A stretch of 64,000 nt of DNA from JAEULH01 sp963746275 (GTDB taxonomy: Bacteria; Pseudomonadota; Alphaproteobacteria; Rhodospirillales; Defluviicoccaceae). Both the position numbers and the translations under genes were made by a program. Shown piece after piece: positions 7,575 through 16,259 of this stretch; positions within the stretch are counted from its first letter, which is position 1; every line of letters begins with the position of its first letter. Under the pieces are notes generated by a model that searched no databases, was not told the origin of the DNA, and worked only from the letters and a program-made list of their open reading frames with translations. Where the stretch lies: NCBI GenBank assembly GCA_963746275.1, contig CAVVAX010000032.1, positions 1 through 64,000 of the forward strand, in the 5' to 3' direction.

Positions 7575-9019
7575 CAGCCCGTTGACGATGTGTGCTTCGT
7601 GATCAGGCGGGATCGGCGCTGACGATCACGACGAGGATTCCGAGGCCGGCTTCGTCGATGGCGAGAATGACGAACACCGCCGTTTTCGCCGTTTGAATGA
7701 CGAGCAGTAACCTTTTTCCGCGGGCGGCGGCTTCCTTCGGCGTTCCGGCGCCGATCAGCAGGCGCATCAGGATCCCGAGGTTGTGGCCGGCGACGTGGAT
7801 CAGGTAGCGCTTATGGACGTTCTCCCGCCCGCGGAGCCACGTTCGGCGCATGCCGCCGCGCTCGAGATTGTGGGCGAACGAGCGCTCGACGATTTCGGCC
7901 CGTTTTCGCATTCCCGCCTTGCCGACCTCGGAGCGAAGCCGGTTGCGGTTGGCGTAGACCGCGGCGCGTGCGTCTTCGTCACCGTGCCAGCGAGAGAAAC
8001 TCTTGCGCTGCGGCTCGGCGATGCGTGTCTTCCAAGCGCCGCCGTCGAGATCCTTCAGCACCGCACGGGAGTGGTATCCTTTATCGGCGACGAGCTCGAT
8101 GGTTTTGGCCGCCGTCGGCACCTGGCCGATGGTCCCCAAGTTCGCCGCCGCTGCCTTCAGCGTCCCCGGCAACGTCGTCGTGTCCCCCTCGTCCGCTGAA
8201 TGGACCTCCGCCGCCACGACGACGCCGGTGTCCAGATCAACGGCATGTTCAGGCTTGTAGGCGAGATGGGTGGTGCCATCCTTCATCTTGGCGATCTTCG
8301 CCTCAGGATCGATCGTGCTCATCCAGTCCGCATTGGACAGCGTCTTGCCCTTCCGTTTCCGGTCCAGGCGAACAAGGTCCTCGGCCGAGGGCGTCTCAAT
8401 GCCGCTCTCCTTGGCCATGCGCTTCAGCATTTCCCGGTAGGTCTCGCCCGAGTCCCGGCGCACGATCGCGCGCAGCGCCGCGTTGGCCTCCATGGTCGAG
8501 GCGTCCACCCCGATCCGATCGCCCTTCACCAGACCGCGCTCCGCGATCAGCGACAGCACCCAGCCGAAGACCGCCTCGTGGACCTCATGCGGCAGGCGGC
8601 TCCGCGTCTTCGACAGCCACGAGTGGTCCGGCACCCGGGCGGTTGTCTCAAGGCGCAGAAAGTCCCTCAGCGAGAGCGAGTCCGCACAGCGCCACTCGAT
8701 CCCGCGTTCGGAGTCGATGCCCTCGAAGTAGCCGACCATGTGCATCCGGAAGTACCGCCCCGGCGGGATCGACGGCGCCCCCATCTTCGCCGCGTAGTAC
8801 GGCTTGCACGCCGTCTCGGCGAAGGTGTCGAAGCCGGCATCGATCAGAACCGCCTGCAGCCGATCGTAAAAGACGTGCCCGGGTGATCGCGGCATCTCCC
8901 GCCACGTCACGACCAGATCACCCTGCCGATCCCCTTGCCGTCCCAGCGCCATGTCGATCAATCCCTCGAACCGCTATGGGTGCAGGGAGTCAGAACCAGC
9001 CAACTTCGTCAACGGGCTG
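7575..9019 (-). mobile_element. Complete insertion sequence, IS1182-like
   Basis: 1,445-bp element bounded by perfect 14-bp inverted repeats (CAGCCCGTTGACGA at 7575-7588 and its reverse complement at 9006-9019). The tetranucleotide CTAT flanks both ends directly (7571-7574 and 9020-9023), as expected of a target-site duplication. It encodes a single full-length transposase on the minus strand. Both ends and the gene are intact, so the insertion looks recent and possibly still mobile. Rejoining the flanks gives no obvious disrupted gene. Confidence 0.92.
7603..8961 (-). CDS. IS1182-family-like DDE transposase
   Basis: 452 residues, single frame. The N-terminal DUF772-type region (PSIPPGRYFRMHMVGYFEG, LRDFLRLETTARVPDHSWLS) precedes a DDE catalytic core with first Asp in GDRIGVDASTMEANAALR, second Asp in ELVADKGYHSRAVL and Glu in KRAEIVERSFAHNLERGG, followed by NLGILMRLLIG. 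The hydrophobic C-terminal tail, from about residue 415, is not part of the core. It fills nearly the whole insertion sequence and starts at an ATG 58 bases inside the right inverted end. Catalyses cut-and-paste movement of the element. Confidence 0.93.
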   Translation of the reverse strand: MIDMALGRQGDRQGDLVVTWREMPRSPGHVFYDRLQAVLIDAGFDTFAETACKPYYAAKMGAPSIPPGRYFRMHMVGYFEGIDSERGIEWRCADSLSLRDFLRLETTARVPDHSWLSKTRSRLPHEVHEAVFGWVLSLIAERGLVKGDRIGVDASTMEANAALRAIVRRDSGETYREMLKRMAKESGIETPSAEDLVRLDRKRKGKTLSNADWMSTIDPEAKIAKMKDGTTHLAYKPEHAVDLDTGVVVAAEVHSADEGDTTTLPGTLKAAAANLGTIGQVPTAAKTIELVADKGYHSRAVLKDLDGGAWKTRIAEPQRKSFSRWHGDEDARAAVYANRNRLRSEVGKAGMRKRAEIVERSFAHNLERGGMRRTWLRGRENVHKRYLIHVAGHNLGILMRLLIGAGTPKEAAARGKRLLLVIQTAKTAVFVILAIDEAGLGILVVIVSADPA

Positions 9020-9069
9020 CTATGGCGAGCAGTAGGCACGGATCAAGTATAGCGCTCGATAAAGAGCAA

Positions 9070-9097
9070 CGGCGGAGGCCAGCGATGACCTCCGCCG
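9070..9097 (-). terminator. Probable Rho-independent terminator of the small secreted-protein gene
   Basis: 9-bp perfect stem CGGCGGAGG / CCTCCGCCG with a 10-base loop, followed on the minus strand by TTGCTCTTTATC. It begins 47 bases after the stop codon of the gene at 9144-9359. Confidence 0.65.
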
Positions 9098-9143
9098 CGC
9101 AAATCGAGCGGCGAGACGCCGAAAACTCCGTGGCGCAAATGCC

Positions 9144-9359
9144 TTACTTCTTGGCGGCCTTCTTGTAGGCGGCCCAGGCGTCGTCCATGCACGATTCGCG
9201 TGCGTCGGTCTTTTGCTGCATCTCACATTTGTCGATCGCTTCCATCAGCGCCTTCTTGGCCGCCGTCATCTCGGCCGCGTGCGACGCTGGCGCGGACAAA
9301 GCAGAAACACCTAGGGTTAACAAGCCCAGCGCGATCCCGACGACGAAGCTCTTCTTCAT
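9144..9359 (-). CDS. Small secreted two-cysteine protein
   Basis: 71 residues. The ATG at 9359 is preceded by an excellent ribosome site, AAGGAGGTCAAT, so upstream in-frame codons are ignored. Residues 1-28 are a signal peptide (KKSF, a hydrophobic core GIALGLLTLGVSAL, cleavage after SHA). The mature part is about 43 residues, helical, Lys- and Ala-rich, with two Cys about 15 residues apart (CEMQQKTDARESC), likely a helical hairpin joined by a disulfide in the periplasm. Family not recognised. It stands alone, between the insertion sequence and the DUF1254 gene, with its own terminator. Confidence 0.75.
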   Translation of the reverse strand: MKKSFVVGIALGLLTLGVSALSAPASHAAEMTAAKKALMEAIDKCEMQQKTDARESCMDDAWAAYKKAAKK

Positions 9360-9747
9360 ATTGACCTCCTTGCAAGAAGCAACATTGCAACCAACACCCT
9401 CTGCTTCTACCACGGGCGCCCGAAGCAATAAAGCGCGCGATCAACGCAATTCTACTTTTCCTGTCCTCATGGCCAACTCCAGGGCAGAGTGGCCCGATGC
9501 GTGCCAGCGTCTCGATTTTCGGGTGGCTTGCTACGCCATTTCACCGCCGTGGACACTGCAAAACCAGACCTCAAACCAACCTTAGCGCCGGAAGTCCACC
9601 CGAACAGACCATCACCGGCTATTCAGCAACAGTCTCTAAAGTATGCATTCATAGCGACGTTAAAGAGGCAGGACATTCTGGTGGAGTAGCGGGCCGTCCC
9701 CGTGCGAAGACAGCCCGCAAGCTTTGTGACGGAAGTCCATCCGACAA
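9360..9747. other. Gene-free stretch upstream of the small secreted-protein gene
   Basis: 388 bases with no supported gene. The right part holds a weak 6-bp stem (GCGGGC 9690-9695 / GCCCGC 9714-9719) just after the DUF1254 stop, a possible terminator without a U-tract. Part of the stretch must hold the promoter of the gene at 9144-9359; I see no clear one. Confidence 0.5.
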
Positions 9748-11190
9748 TTACTTCACCTCGGCGATAGCGGGCGGCTGCCAAGTGCCGTTGAGGATCGTCG
9801 GATCGTCCTCCTTCGGCCAGTACATCCGCAACATCGGGAGGAACTCGCCCTTTGGCGCCGGTAGCCAGTTGGCTTGCCTGTCCGCGCCGGGGGACTCGTT
9901 CTGGAAGTAAAGCGTCAGCGAGCCGTCCTCGTTATACTTCAGATCGTTACGCGGACTGACCGTGAATTTGTTCAGCGCGTTCGGCACGAACCACCAGCCC
10001 TGATCGATCTCGTACATGGTGATCGACCAGAACCCATTGACAGGTGGCGCTTTGCTCTTTGGAAATGTAAGCGTGTACTTGTTGGCGCCCGTGAGCTTTT
10101 GCCCGGCATCATCGACTTCCGTATAGGGATAGACGGCATCTTTCTCGAGGTTCGCGGGCCAGCCGAAGGCGGCCACCACCGCGCGCTTCATATAGTCCGT
10201 CCCGTACTTGCCGAGGCCCTTCGTGACGACCCAACCGTTGAGGACCTCGCCCATGGCCTCCTTGTTGGCTTCGATCTTCTTGAGCGCTTCCTGAGGAACC
10301 TCTTTCAAAGCCGCCTGAACAGCGGGATCTAGCTTGTTAATCTCGAATGGCTCGCCGGGAACGATGCCAATTTTGGTCATTCGCGCGAGGATTGGCGCAT
10401 CCTCCTCAGCTGGAGGAGCGGCGCCTCCCATCAGTTTCGCCATCATCTCGAAGTAGTCGGCGGTGGCCATGCCGAGGATCGCTTCCTGAGGCTTGTCGGT
10501 CATCGAAAAGCCTGGGTCGGGGTTCACCGGCGGCGCCTCGTAGGTGTAGTCCTTGCCCACGGCCGATAACGGCCTGAGATCGTAGTGCGCCTGCAGCGCG
10601 TTCACCGCCTTGTAGTCGGCCTCCGTGCCGTCGGCGTAAGTGCGGCCGATGATGACCAAGTGGCGCGTCGGCGACTTGATCTCCGTCATGCCGTCGGGTA
10701 CGTCGCCCTTCCAGCCGGGGCCGGTGATTAGGTAGCTGGCGGCTTTCTGGCCGGTCGTGCGACTCCCTGGAGACTCGATCACAGGCATCCACAGACTGTA
10801 TATCGGGAACATGAAAAAGCGCTCGCCCATGTCAGGGTGCGAGAAGACCATCGGCTCCTTACCAAGGTCGAGCCAAGCGATCGAATAAAGCGTGTCGGCG
10901 TTCGGTGCAGAAACGCCGCGGAAGTCGGCCGGAGGATAGCGCTTGATGCTGAGGAGCTGCCCCATTGGCATGTGCAGGCCCTGCATCTTGGGCACGTTGG
11001 TCATCTGCACCCGCGTGACCTCGGTCGTGATCAGCGAATAGCCGTAGATGTAGGCTTCAATGGCAATCGCCTGGGCCTCCTCCGTCGTCAGCGCCTGGGC
11101 GCGGCTGGGAACCGCCGTGGCAAAGATCGCAGCAGCAACAAAGCCGCCGAGCAGTGCCCGCTTCAGGGATTTGTGTCTGTATAATCTCAT
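9748..11190 (-). CDS. DUF1254/DUF1214 secreted protein
   Basis: 480 residues with an N-terminal signal peptide (KRALLGGFVAAAIFATAVPSRA). The DUF1254 domain spans about residues 40-180 (EAYIYGYSLITTEVTR, SAPNADTLYSIAWLDL), and the DUF1214 domain forms the C-terminal third (PPVNGFWSITMYEIDQGWWF, NEDGSLTLYFQNESPG). Such proteins are periplasmic or secreted, and their function is not established. It lies 68 bases downstream of the FadL-type gene on the same strand, so they may share a transcript. Confidence 0.9.
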   Translation of the reverse strand: MRLYRHKSLKRALLGGFVAAAIFATAVPSRAQALTTEEAQAIAIEAYIYGYSLITTEVTRVQMTNVPKMQGLHMPMGQLLSIKRYPPADFRGVSAPNADTLYSIAWLDLGKEPMVFSHPDMGERFFMFPIYSLWMPVIESPGSRTTGQKAASYLITGPGWKGDVPDGMTEIKSPTRHLVIIGRTYADGTEADYKAVNALQAHYDLRPLSAVGKDYTYEAPPVNPDPGFSMTDKPQEAILGMATADYFEMMAKLMGGAAPPAEEDAPILARMTKIGIVPGEPFEINKLDPAVQAALKEVPQEALKKIEANKEAMGEVLNGWVVTKGLGKYGTDYMKRAVVAAFGWPANLEKDAVYPYTEVDDAGQKLTGANKYTLTFPKSKAPPVNGFWSITMYEIDQGWWFVPNALNKFTVSPRNDLKYNEDGSLTLYFQNESPGADRQANWLPAPKGEFLPMLRMYWPKEDDPTILNGTWQPPAIAEVK

Positions 11191-11258
11191 CTTGAACTCC
11201 TACCGGCGCTGTCCTGTAAGTGCTTGGAAAACCGTAGAGCTGGGCGAGCCTGTCTTGG

Positions 11259-12527
11259 CTATAACTTCCAACTGAGCGTGGCGTTAAAGAAGTGTATCTC
11301 GTTGGTCGAGTAGTCGCCCTGAAGAGTGCCCGCGAGTGGCCGGCTGCGCTCCAGGTCGGCATCACCCAGATTGAGGTATTCGTAGGCTGCCCCGAGCGTG
11401 GCGCGCTCATTCAGCGCGTACTGTACGCCGGTGCCGACACGGATCTGTCGGTCGAGCGGCATCGCCGGCGTTCGCTGGCTCTTCGACATCGGCGATGTGT
11501 CGTAGGCGAATCCCACCGACCATAGCCAGTCTGGGGCGAACCGGTACCGCCCGCCGATAGATAAACCCCAGGTATCGTTGTAGTCCAGATCAGTGGTGGC
11601 GTCACGGCTGGTCGTCGACGTGACTTCCAAGGTCGGCTGACCGAACTGGCTCCATTGCTGCCACACAATGTTCCCGACGATGGCTATTGTGTCGGTCACG
11701 TCGTGATAGGCACTAACCATGACCTGGTTAGGAATGGTTAAGCCCAGATCAACCTTGGCTCCGGTCAGCCCGGAGATCTCGAACGCATCGCTCAGCAGAG
11801 GACCGAGGTTATTGCTTTTCGGCCGGTCCTTGAAGTCGAGCTCGACCTGTGACTGGTAGGTGACGCCAAACCGCGTCCCCTCGACCGGTTCGATGAGAAT
11901 CCCAGCCATCCCCCCGTAGCCCACGTCGGTGGAGTCGAGGGCGATGGCGGCGTCACCGCCGTCGAGCACGTTGTTGATCCCTGTTTTGGAATCCTGCCTG
12001 CCGTAAATAATCTGCGCGCCGGCTCCGATTGACAGCCAGCGGTTGATCCGATAGGCGGCGACGGGGAAGGCGCCAACAGTGACCAACTCAGACTTCTCAC
12101 TGTAATAGCGGCCGGACCAGTTGCTCTGGTACTGGGCGGAGAGGCCGAAGTTCGAACCGAGGGAGAGGCCGAATTTGACATCGGGCGACGCGCTGTAGAC
12201 GAAGTAGGCGCCCAGTCCCGGAATGAAACCGAGGGCGTTGCCGCCGTTGCCACCGGAAATGGTGGAGTCGCTGCCCCTGTCGAAGTTACTGATGCCGTAT
12301 CCGGGTTGGATGCCGATCAGCATTTGCGATCGATCGAGCCGAGTCATGCCGGCAGGGTTTCCGAAGGCTGTAGCCGCATTGTCCGCCGTCGCCGCCCGTC
12401 CGGCGGCAGCGGTACCGAGATCAGGGGTCGCCATTTCGTAGAGGAACAGCCCAGCCGCATCGGCGGGGCCTGCTAAACCCACCGCGACAAGACCAGTTAC
12501 CGCCGCAAGGCTCTTTTCGCCGCGCAT
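11259..12527 (-). CDS. FadL/OmpP1-family outer-membrane transporter
   Basis: 422 residues. Signal peptide at residues 1-24 (AAVTGLVAVGLAGPADAA), then the FadL N-terminal hatch region, with GLFLYEMATPDLGTAAAGR and DNAATAFGNPAGMTRL (the conserved NPA motif), then beta-strand repeats ending in FFNATLSWKL with terminal aromatic/hydrophobic residues typical of an outer-membrane barrel. The family imports long-chain fatty acids or other hydrophobic compounds. The protein is complete. Upstream of the DUF1254 gene on the same strand. Confidence 0.93.
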   Translation of the reverse strand: MRGEKSLAAVTGLVAVGLAGPADAAGLFLYEMATPDLGTAAAGRAATADNAATAFGNPAGMTRLDRSQMLIGIQPGYGISNFDRGSDSTISGGNGGNALGFIPGLGAYFVYSASPDVKFGLSLGSNFGLSAQYQSNWSGRYYSEKSELVTVGAFPVAAYRINRWLSIGAGAQIIYGRQDSKTGINNVLDGGDAAIALDSTDVGYGGMAGILIEPVEGTRFGVTYQSQVELDFKDRPKSNNLGPLLSDAFEISGLTGAKVDLGLTIPNQVMVSAYHDVTDTIAIVGNIVWQQWSQFGQPTLEVTSTTSRDATTDLDYNDTWGLSIGGRYRFAPDWLWSVGFAYDTSPMSKSQRTPAMPLDRQIRVGTGVQYALNERATLGAAYEYLNLGDADLERSRPLAGTLQGDYSTNEIHFFNATLSWKL

Positions 12528-12651
12528 CTCTCCGGCCTCCCTGCGCTATCCTGACCTTCGGGCGCAGATCTAACAAAAAATCGAAGTAGCAGTCGCGCAG
12601 AGCGCTCTTTCGCGACACCTCCGAGCCCGACGGCCAGCAAGAGACGCAAGC

Positions 12652-13389
12652 TCAGTTCCGCACCCATCCGTGCTTGACGAACAGTGTCTTGAGGTTGTCC
12701 GCCAAATCATCGCCGAGCCGGGCGGCCTCGGCCTTGACGTTGGCGCTGAGCTCCTGATTGGCGAACTGGGCGCCGGCGGTGATCGCCGTCGAGACCAGCA
12801 GGTGGCCGGCGAGAGCGCCGACGCCCATGGTCTCGGCCGCGCCCGGCGTCAGCCCGCTCTTCGCCGCCCCGCTCATGCTCTCGATCTCAATCTGCTTGCC
12901 GGAGACGGTCTCATACACCTGCGCGTGCGCCTCAACCTGGCTGCGGCCGGCGCCGAGGCCGATGATCATCCGCTCCGCCTCGTTGCCCTGGTCGATCGAG
13001 ATCAGCTGGCCCATGATCAGCACGTCCGTGCCCGTCGTCGGGACAGGCGCGGATGCGCGCTCGGCGGTCAGGCCCATGCCCTGGATGCGAGAGACGAGGT
13101 GCTTGGACAAAGCGCTGGCAACGGCACGGCCCGTCTTCTGCTCCTGCGCGCTCTTCGCTGTCCCGTCCAGCTTCTGCGCAATCGCCGAGCCCACCGGATC
13201 CAACTGGATCTCCTCAGGCGTCACGGCGAAGTCGTAGACCAGGACGCGGCTGGGCTGCGCCAGCTTTTGACCCGCTCCGGCGTCCGGCGTGACCTCGACG
13301 CTGGTGCATGAGGTCAGCAGCCCCGCCGCCAGCACAAGGACTGCTAGCGGCCGGCCCTGGGTTAACCAAGCCGAGTAGCGCGAGAACAT
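12652..13389 (-). CDS. DUF4410 lipoprotein
   Basis: 245 residues. The N-terminus has a hydrophobic stretch, LAVLVLAAGLLTSC, ending in a lipobox (LTSC), so it is probably lipidated and anchored in the membrane facing the periplasm. The rest matches the DUF4410 layout: LVYDFAVTPEEIQLD, VASALSKHLVSRIQGMG, DVLIMGQLISIDQGNEAERMI, GAGRSQVEAHAQVYE. Function unknown. It is divergent from the AraC-type regulator at 13639, with 249 bases between them that could hold shared control sites. Confidence 0.85.
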   Translation of the reverse strand: MFSRYSAWLTQGRPLAVLVLAAGLLTSCTSVEVTPDAGAGQKLAQPSRVLVYDFAVTPEEIQLDPVGSAIAQKLDGTAKSAQEQKTGRAVASALSKHLVSRIQGMGLTAERASAPVPTTGTDVLIMGQLISIDQGNEAERMIIGLGAGRSQVEAHAQVYETVSGKQIEIESMSGAAKSGLTPGAAETMGVGALAGHLLVSTAITAGAQFANQELSANVKAEAARLGDDLADNLKTLFVKHGWVRN

Positions 13390-13638
13390 CGTTGTGACTC
13401 CGTCATTAAGAACCGCGTGAAATCCTCCACGGCGGGGACCGAGCCGGCATGACCGCTCCCCGTCCTCGAAGCAGTCCGTCTCCCGCTCTTTAACGACCCG
13501 CGCTTGCTGGTTCCTGTCATCCTATGCCAATTTGCATCTCGCTGGCATATCAGCAAACGAATAAAAGCACCTGTCCCGCCGCCGGCAAATAGCGAGTCAG
13601 CAAGGTGGCGCGGCCAGGCACGCGGGGAGGACATAGAC

Positions 13639-14637
13639 ATGAACGCGATACCGTTGGCCCGAAGCGGGGCCATCCTGCCCTTCGTCGGCTTTCTTGACGA
13701 CATCGGCGCTCCCGGCGAGCGGCTGCTTGAAAACGTGGGCTTGTCTCCGGTCATACTTGCCCGCCAAGACGCGCTGTTCCCGCTCAATCAGGGGCTGCGA
13801 TTCCTCGACGCGGCCGTACGCAGCGAAGGGATCAAGGATCTCGGGCTGATCGTCGGCCGGCGCACACGCATTACTGACCTCGCCGACCTGGGGCAGCTTC
13901 TTTCTCCATCGAAGACGCTCGGCGAAGCCATCGCCTTGCTGGTCGAGGCGATCCGGTTCTTCAGCTCGTGGCAGCGGCTTTCGCTCAGGTGGCGCGGCGA
14001 GAAGGCGTGCTTCAGCCATTGCCTCGCCCACTCGCCGCACCGGCACTCCGATGTGTTCACCCTGATGCTGATGATCGACGTCGTACGCCTGGCCGCCGGG
14101 CCGCGTTGGCGCCCGAACGCGATCCATGTTCCGGCCCACGAGGCTCACAACAGGAAGGCGCATGAAGCGGCGATGGAAATTCCCTGCCAGAGCGGGACCG
14201 ACCGCTGGACCGTCGTCTTCGATGGCTCGCTGCTGAACGAGCGGCTCCGCTACTGCGCCCCCAACGCCCATGCGGCGGATGCTATGGGCGAGCTCCGCAG
14301 AGCGGCTCCGGCCGATGATTTCGCCGGTTCGCTGCGCCAGGTGATCGGGTCGTTGCTGCCCGCGGGCAGTTCTGGTCTGGCCGCGGCCGCCGAGGCGGCG
14401 GGGCTGAGCGCCCGCACCCTGCAGCGCCGGCTCAACGCATCAGGATGCACCTACTCGGAGCTTCTCGAGGACGCGCGGCGTCAGGCGGCGCTGCGCCTCC
14501 TGCGCGACAAGAAAATCAAGATCCTCGACATCGCCCTGGAACTCGGCTACTCGGACCCTGCGAACTTCACGCGTGCCTTTCGCAAGTGGACGGGCGCCAG
14601 CCCGCGGACTGCGCGACGCGGCGGCTCCGCCGGCTAG
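13639..14637 (+). CDS. AraC-family transcriptional regulator
   Basis: 332 residues from the ATG at 13639, preceded by GGGGAGG. The N-terminal two thirds are an Arabinose_bd-type domain (PF12625 style: LARSGAILPFVGFLDDIGAP through WTVVFDGSLLNERLRY). The C-terminal AraC helix-turn-helix pair includes LAAAAEAAGLSARTLQRRL and ILDIALELGYSDPANFTRAF, RKWTGASPR. Likely ligand-responsive; the target is unknown, though the divergent DUF4410 gene and the FadL/DUF1254 genes beyond it are the nearest candidates. Confidence 0.92.
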   Translation: MNAIPLARSGAILPFVGFLDDIGAPGERLLENVGLSPVILARQDALFPLNQGLRFLDAAVRSEGIKDLGLIVGRRTRITDLADLGQLLSPSKTLGEAIALLVEAIRFFSSWQRLSLRWRGEKACFSHCLAHSPHRHSDVFTLMLMIDVVRLAAGPRWRPNAIHVPAHEAHNRKAHEAAMEIPCQSGTDRWTVVFDGSLLNERLRYCAPNAHAADAMGELRRAAPADDFAGSLRQVIGSLLPAGSSGLAAAAEAAGLSARTLQRRLNASGCTYSELLEDARRQAALRLLRDKKIKILDIALELGYSDPANFTRAFRKWTGASPRTARRGGSAG

Positions 14638-14738
14638 CCGCGCTAGCCGCACCCGGGCGCCTCCGCAACCGTCCAACCTATGAGGGTGAATCGCCGGCGC
14701 GGTCGTGTTCATTGCGCCGCAAGATCGGCTACGCGGGG

Positions 14739-15596
14739 ATGAAGACAATGGCGGCTATCAACTACTCGATGGGCTGCGAGCTCGGCTACCAGGTGAACGG
14801 GCCTTCGACGCTGATCCTTAACATCGAGGCAGCGCGGACTGAGCGGCAGACGATCCTTGCCGAGCAGCTCGACATCGAGCCCGGGTGCTCGGTCGAGGCC
14901 TACGTGATGCCCGAGAGCAGCAATCGCTACCTCAAGCTGCAGCCGGCTATCGGGCCGCTCACGGTCCGCTACCGGGCCGAGGTGGCCCTGGCGGCCGAGC
15001 TCGTCGATCCGACGACGGTGGCGGAGGTGCCGCCCAGCAACCTGCCGTTCGAGGTCCTGCCGCATCTCTACCCCAGCCGCTACTGCGCCACCGACAAGCT
15101 GATGCGCTGGGCGACGAAGGAGTTTGCTCATCTCGCCCCCGGCCATGAGCGGGTGACGGCCATCTGCAACTGGATTTACGAGACCATCGAGTACCGGCCT
15201 GGCGCCAGCGATGCCGGCACGTCCGCTTACGACACGCTGGCCGAGCGGGCCGGCGTCTGCCGTGACTTCTCCCACCTCGGCATCTCCTTCTGCCGGGCGT
15301 TGGGAATCCCGGCACGGTTCGTCAGCGGCTACGCCCTGGGGCTGGAGCCGCCGGACTTCCACGCCATCTTCGAGGCCTATCTCGGCGGCCGCTGGTACCT
15401 GTTCGATCCGACCCGGCAGGCGGCGCTCAACGGCATCGTCCGCATCGGCGTCGGCCGCGACGCCGCCGAGGTTTCGTTCGCGACCATCTTCGGCGCCATG
15501 AACCCTGGGGTGATGTCGGTGCACATCGCCTCCGCCGACGGGTCCGCCGAAGCCGCCCCGCGCACGACGGAGGCTGTCCACATCTCACCGCGCTAG
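14739..15596 (+). CDS. Transglutaminase-like cysteine protease-fold protein
   Basis: 285 residues from the ATG at 14739 (GGGG upstream). The N-terminal beta domain (residues 1-110) is the bacterial transglutaminase-like N-terminal region. The core shows the catalytic triad: Cys in ERAGVCRDFSHLGISFC, His in PPDFHAIFEAYLGG and Asp in WYLFDPTRQAALNG. Such proteins may be peptidases or crosslinkers; the substrate is unknown. There is no signal peptide, so it is probably cytosolic. The gene follows the AraC-type gene after 101 bases. Confidence 0.9.
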   Translation: MKTMAAINYSMGCELGYQVNGPSTLILNIEAARTERQTILAEQLDIEPGCSVEAYVMPESSNRYLKLQPAIGPLTVRYRAEVALAAELVDPTTVAEVPPSNLPFEVLPHLYPSRYCATDKLMRWATKEFAHLAPGHERVTAICNWIYETIEYRPGASDAGTSAYDTLAERAGVCRDFSHLGISFCRALGIPARFVSGYALGLEPPDFHAIFEAYLGGRWYLFDPTRQAALNGIVRIGVGRDAAEVSFATIFGAMNPGVMSVHIASADGSAEAAPRTTEAVHISPR

Positions 15597-15659
15597 CGGT
15601 TGTCGTGTACCGGATCTTCGTATGACACACATCGCCGGCTTGTTTGGTGGAGTGGCGCG

Positions 15660-15866
15660 ATGCGGACGAACATCGAGATCGACGACGATCTGATGCGCGA
15701 GGCCTTGGAGGCAGGTGGCTTGCCGACGAAGCGCGCCGCCGTGGAGGAGGGACTGCGTCTGCTCATCAAGCTGAAGCAGCAGGGGGCCGTCCGCTCGCTG
15801 TTCGGTCAGGTGCCGTGGGAGGTTGATCTCTACGCCAGCCGCCTCGGCCGTAGCTCGACCGGGTGA
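15660..15866 (+). CDS. vapB: VapB-type antitoxin
   Basis: 68 residues; N-terminal ribbon-helix-helix-like MRTNIEIDDDLMREALEAG, then LPTKRAAVEEGLRLLIKL, typical of DUF2191-type VapB antitoxins, and a C-terminal tail (LFGQVPWEVDLYASRLGRS) that should wrap around the toxin. The stop overlaps the GTG of the toxin gene by four bases (GTGA), the usual coupling. It should repress its own promoter with the toxin and neutralise it. Confidence 0.9.
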   Translation: MRTNIEIDDDLMREALEAGGLPTKRAAVEEGLRLLIKLKQQGAVRSLFGQVPWEVDLYASRLGRSSTG

Positions 15867-16252
15867 TCGTCGTCGACAGCTCGGTTTGGATCGACTTCTT
15901 GAACGGGCGTCCTACGCCTGAGGTCGATCTTCTGCGCGATCTGCTGGGCGCCCAGCCGCTCCTGGTCGGCGACGTGATCCTTCTCGAGGTTCTTCAGGGT
16001 GTGCGGTCAGAAGCCGAAGCCAGGAGGGTCGAGGCGGCCCGGCGCCGCTTCGAGCTCCACTCCATGCTCACTCCAGACCTCGCCGTGCTGGCAGCCGTGC
16101 ACAATCGCCGCCTGCGCGCCCTCGGAGTGACTATGCGGAAGACCGTGGGCCTGATCATCGGCACCTTCTGCATTGCCTTCGATCATGCGCTACTCACTGC
16201 GGACCGCGACTACGTTCCGATGGCGCGCCACCTGGGCCTCAGACTGGCCTGA
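15863..16252 (+). CDS. vapC: VapC-type PIN-domain toxin with one altered active-site position
   Basis: 129 residues, GTG start overlapping the antitoxin stop. PIN-domain RNase residues: first Asp in VVDSSVWIDFLNG, Glu in ILLEVLQGVRSE, last Asp in LLTADRDYVPMARHLGL. The third acidic position, normally Asp in the family motif KT-x-D-LIIGTF, is Gly here (RKTVGLIIGTFCIAFDHA; codon GGC instead of GAC). If real, this would probably weaken or abolish metal-dependent RNase activity. The gene ends seven bases before the convergent serA stop. Confidence 0.9.
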   Translation: MIVVDSSVWIDFLNGRPTPEVDLLRDLLGAQPLLVGDVILLEVLQGVRSEAEARRVEAARRRFELHSMLTPDLAVLAAVHNRRLRALGVTMRKTVGLIIGTFCIAFDHALLTADRDYVPMARHLGLRLA

Positions 16253-16259
16253 GCATTCC

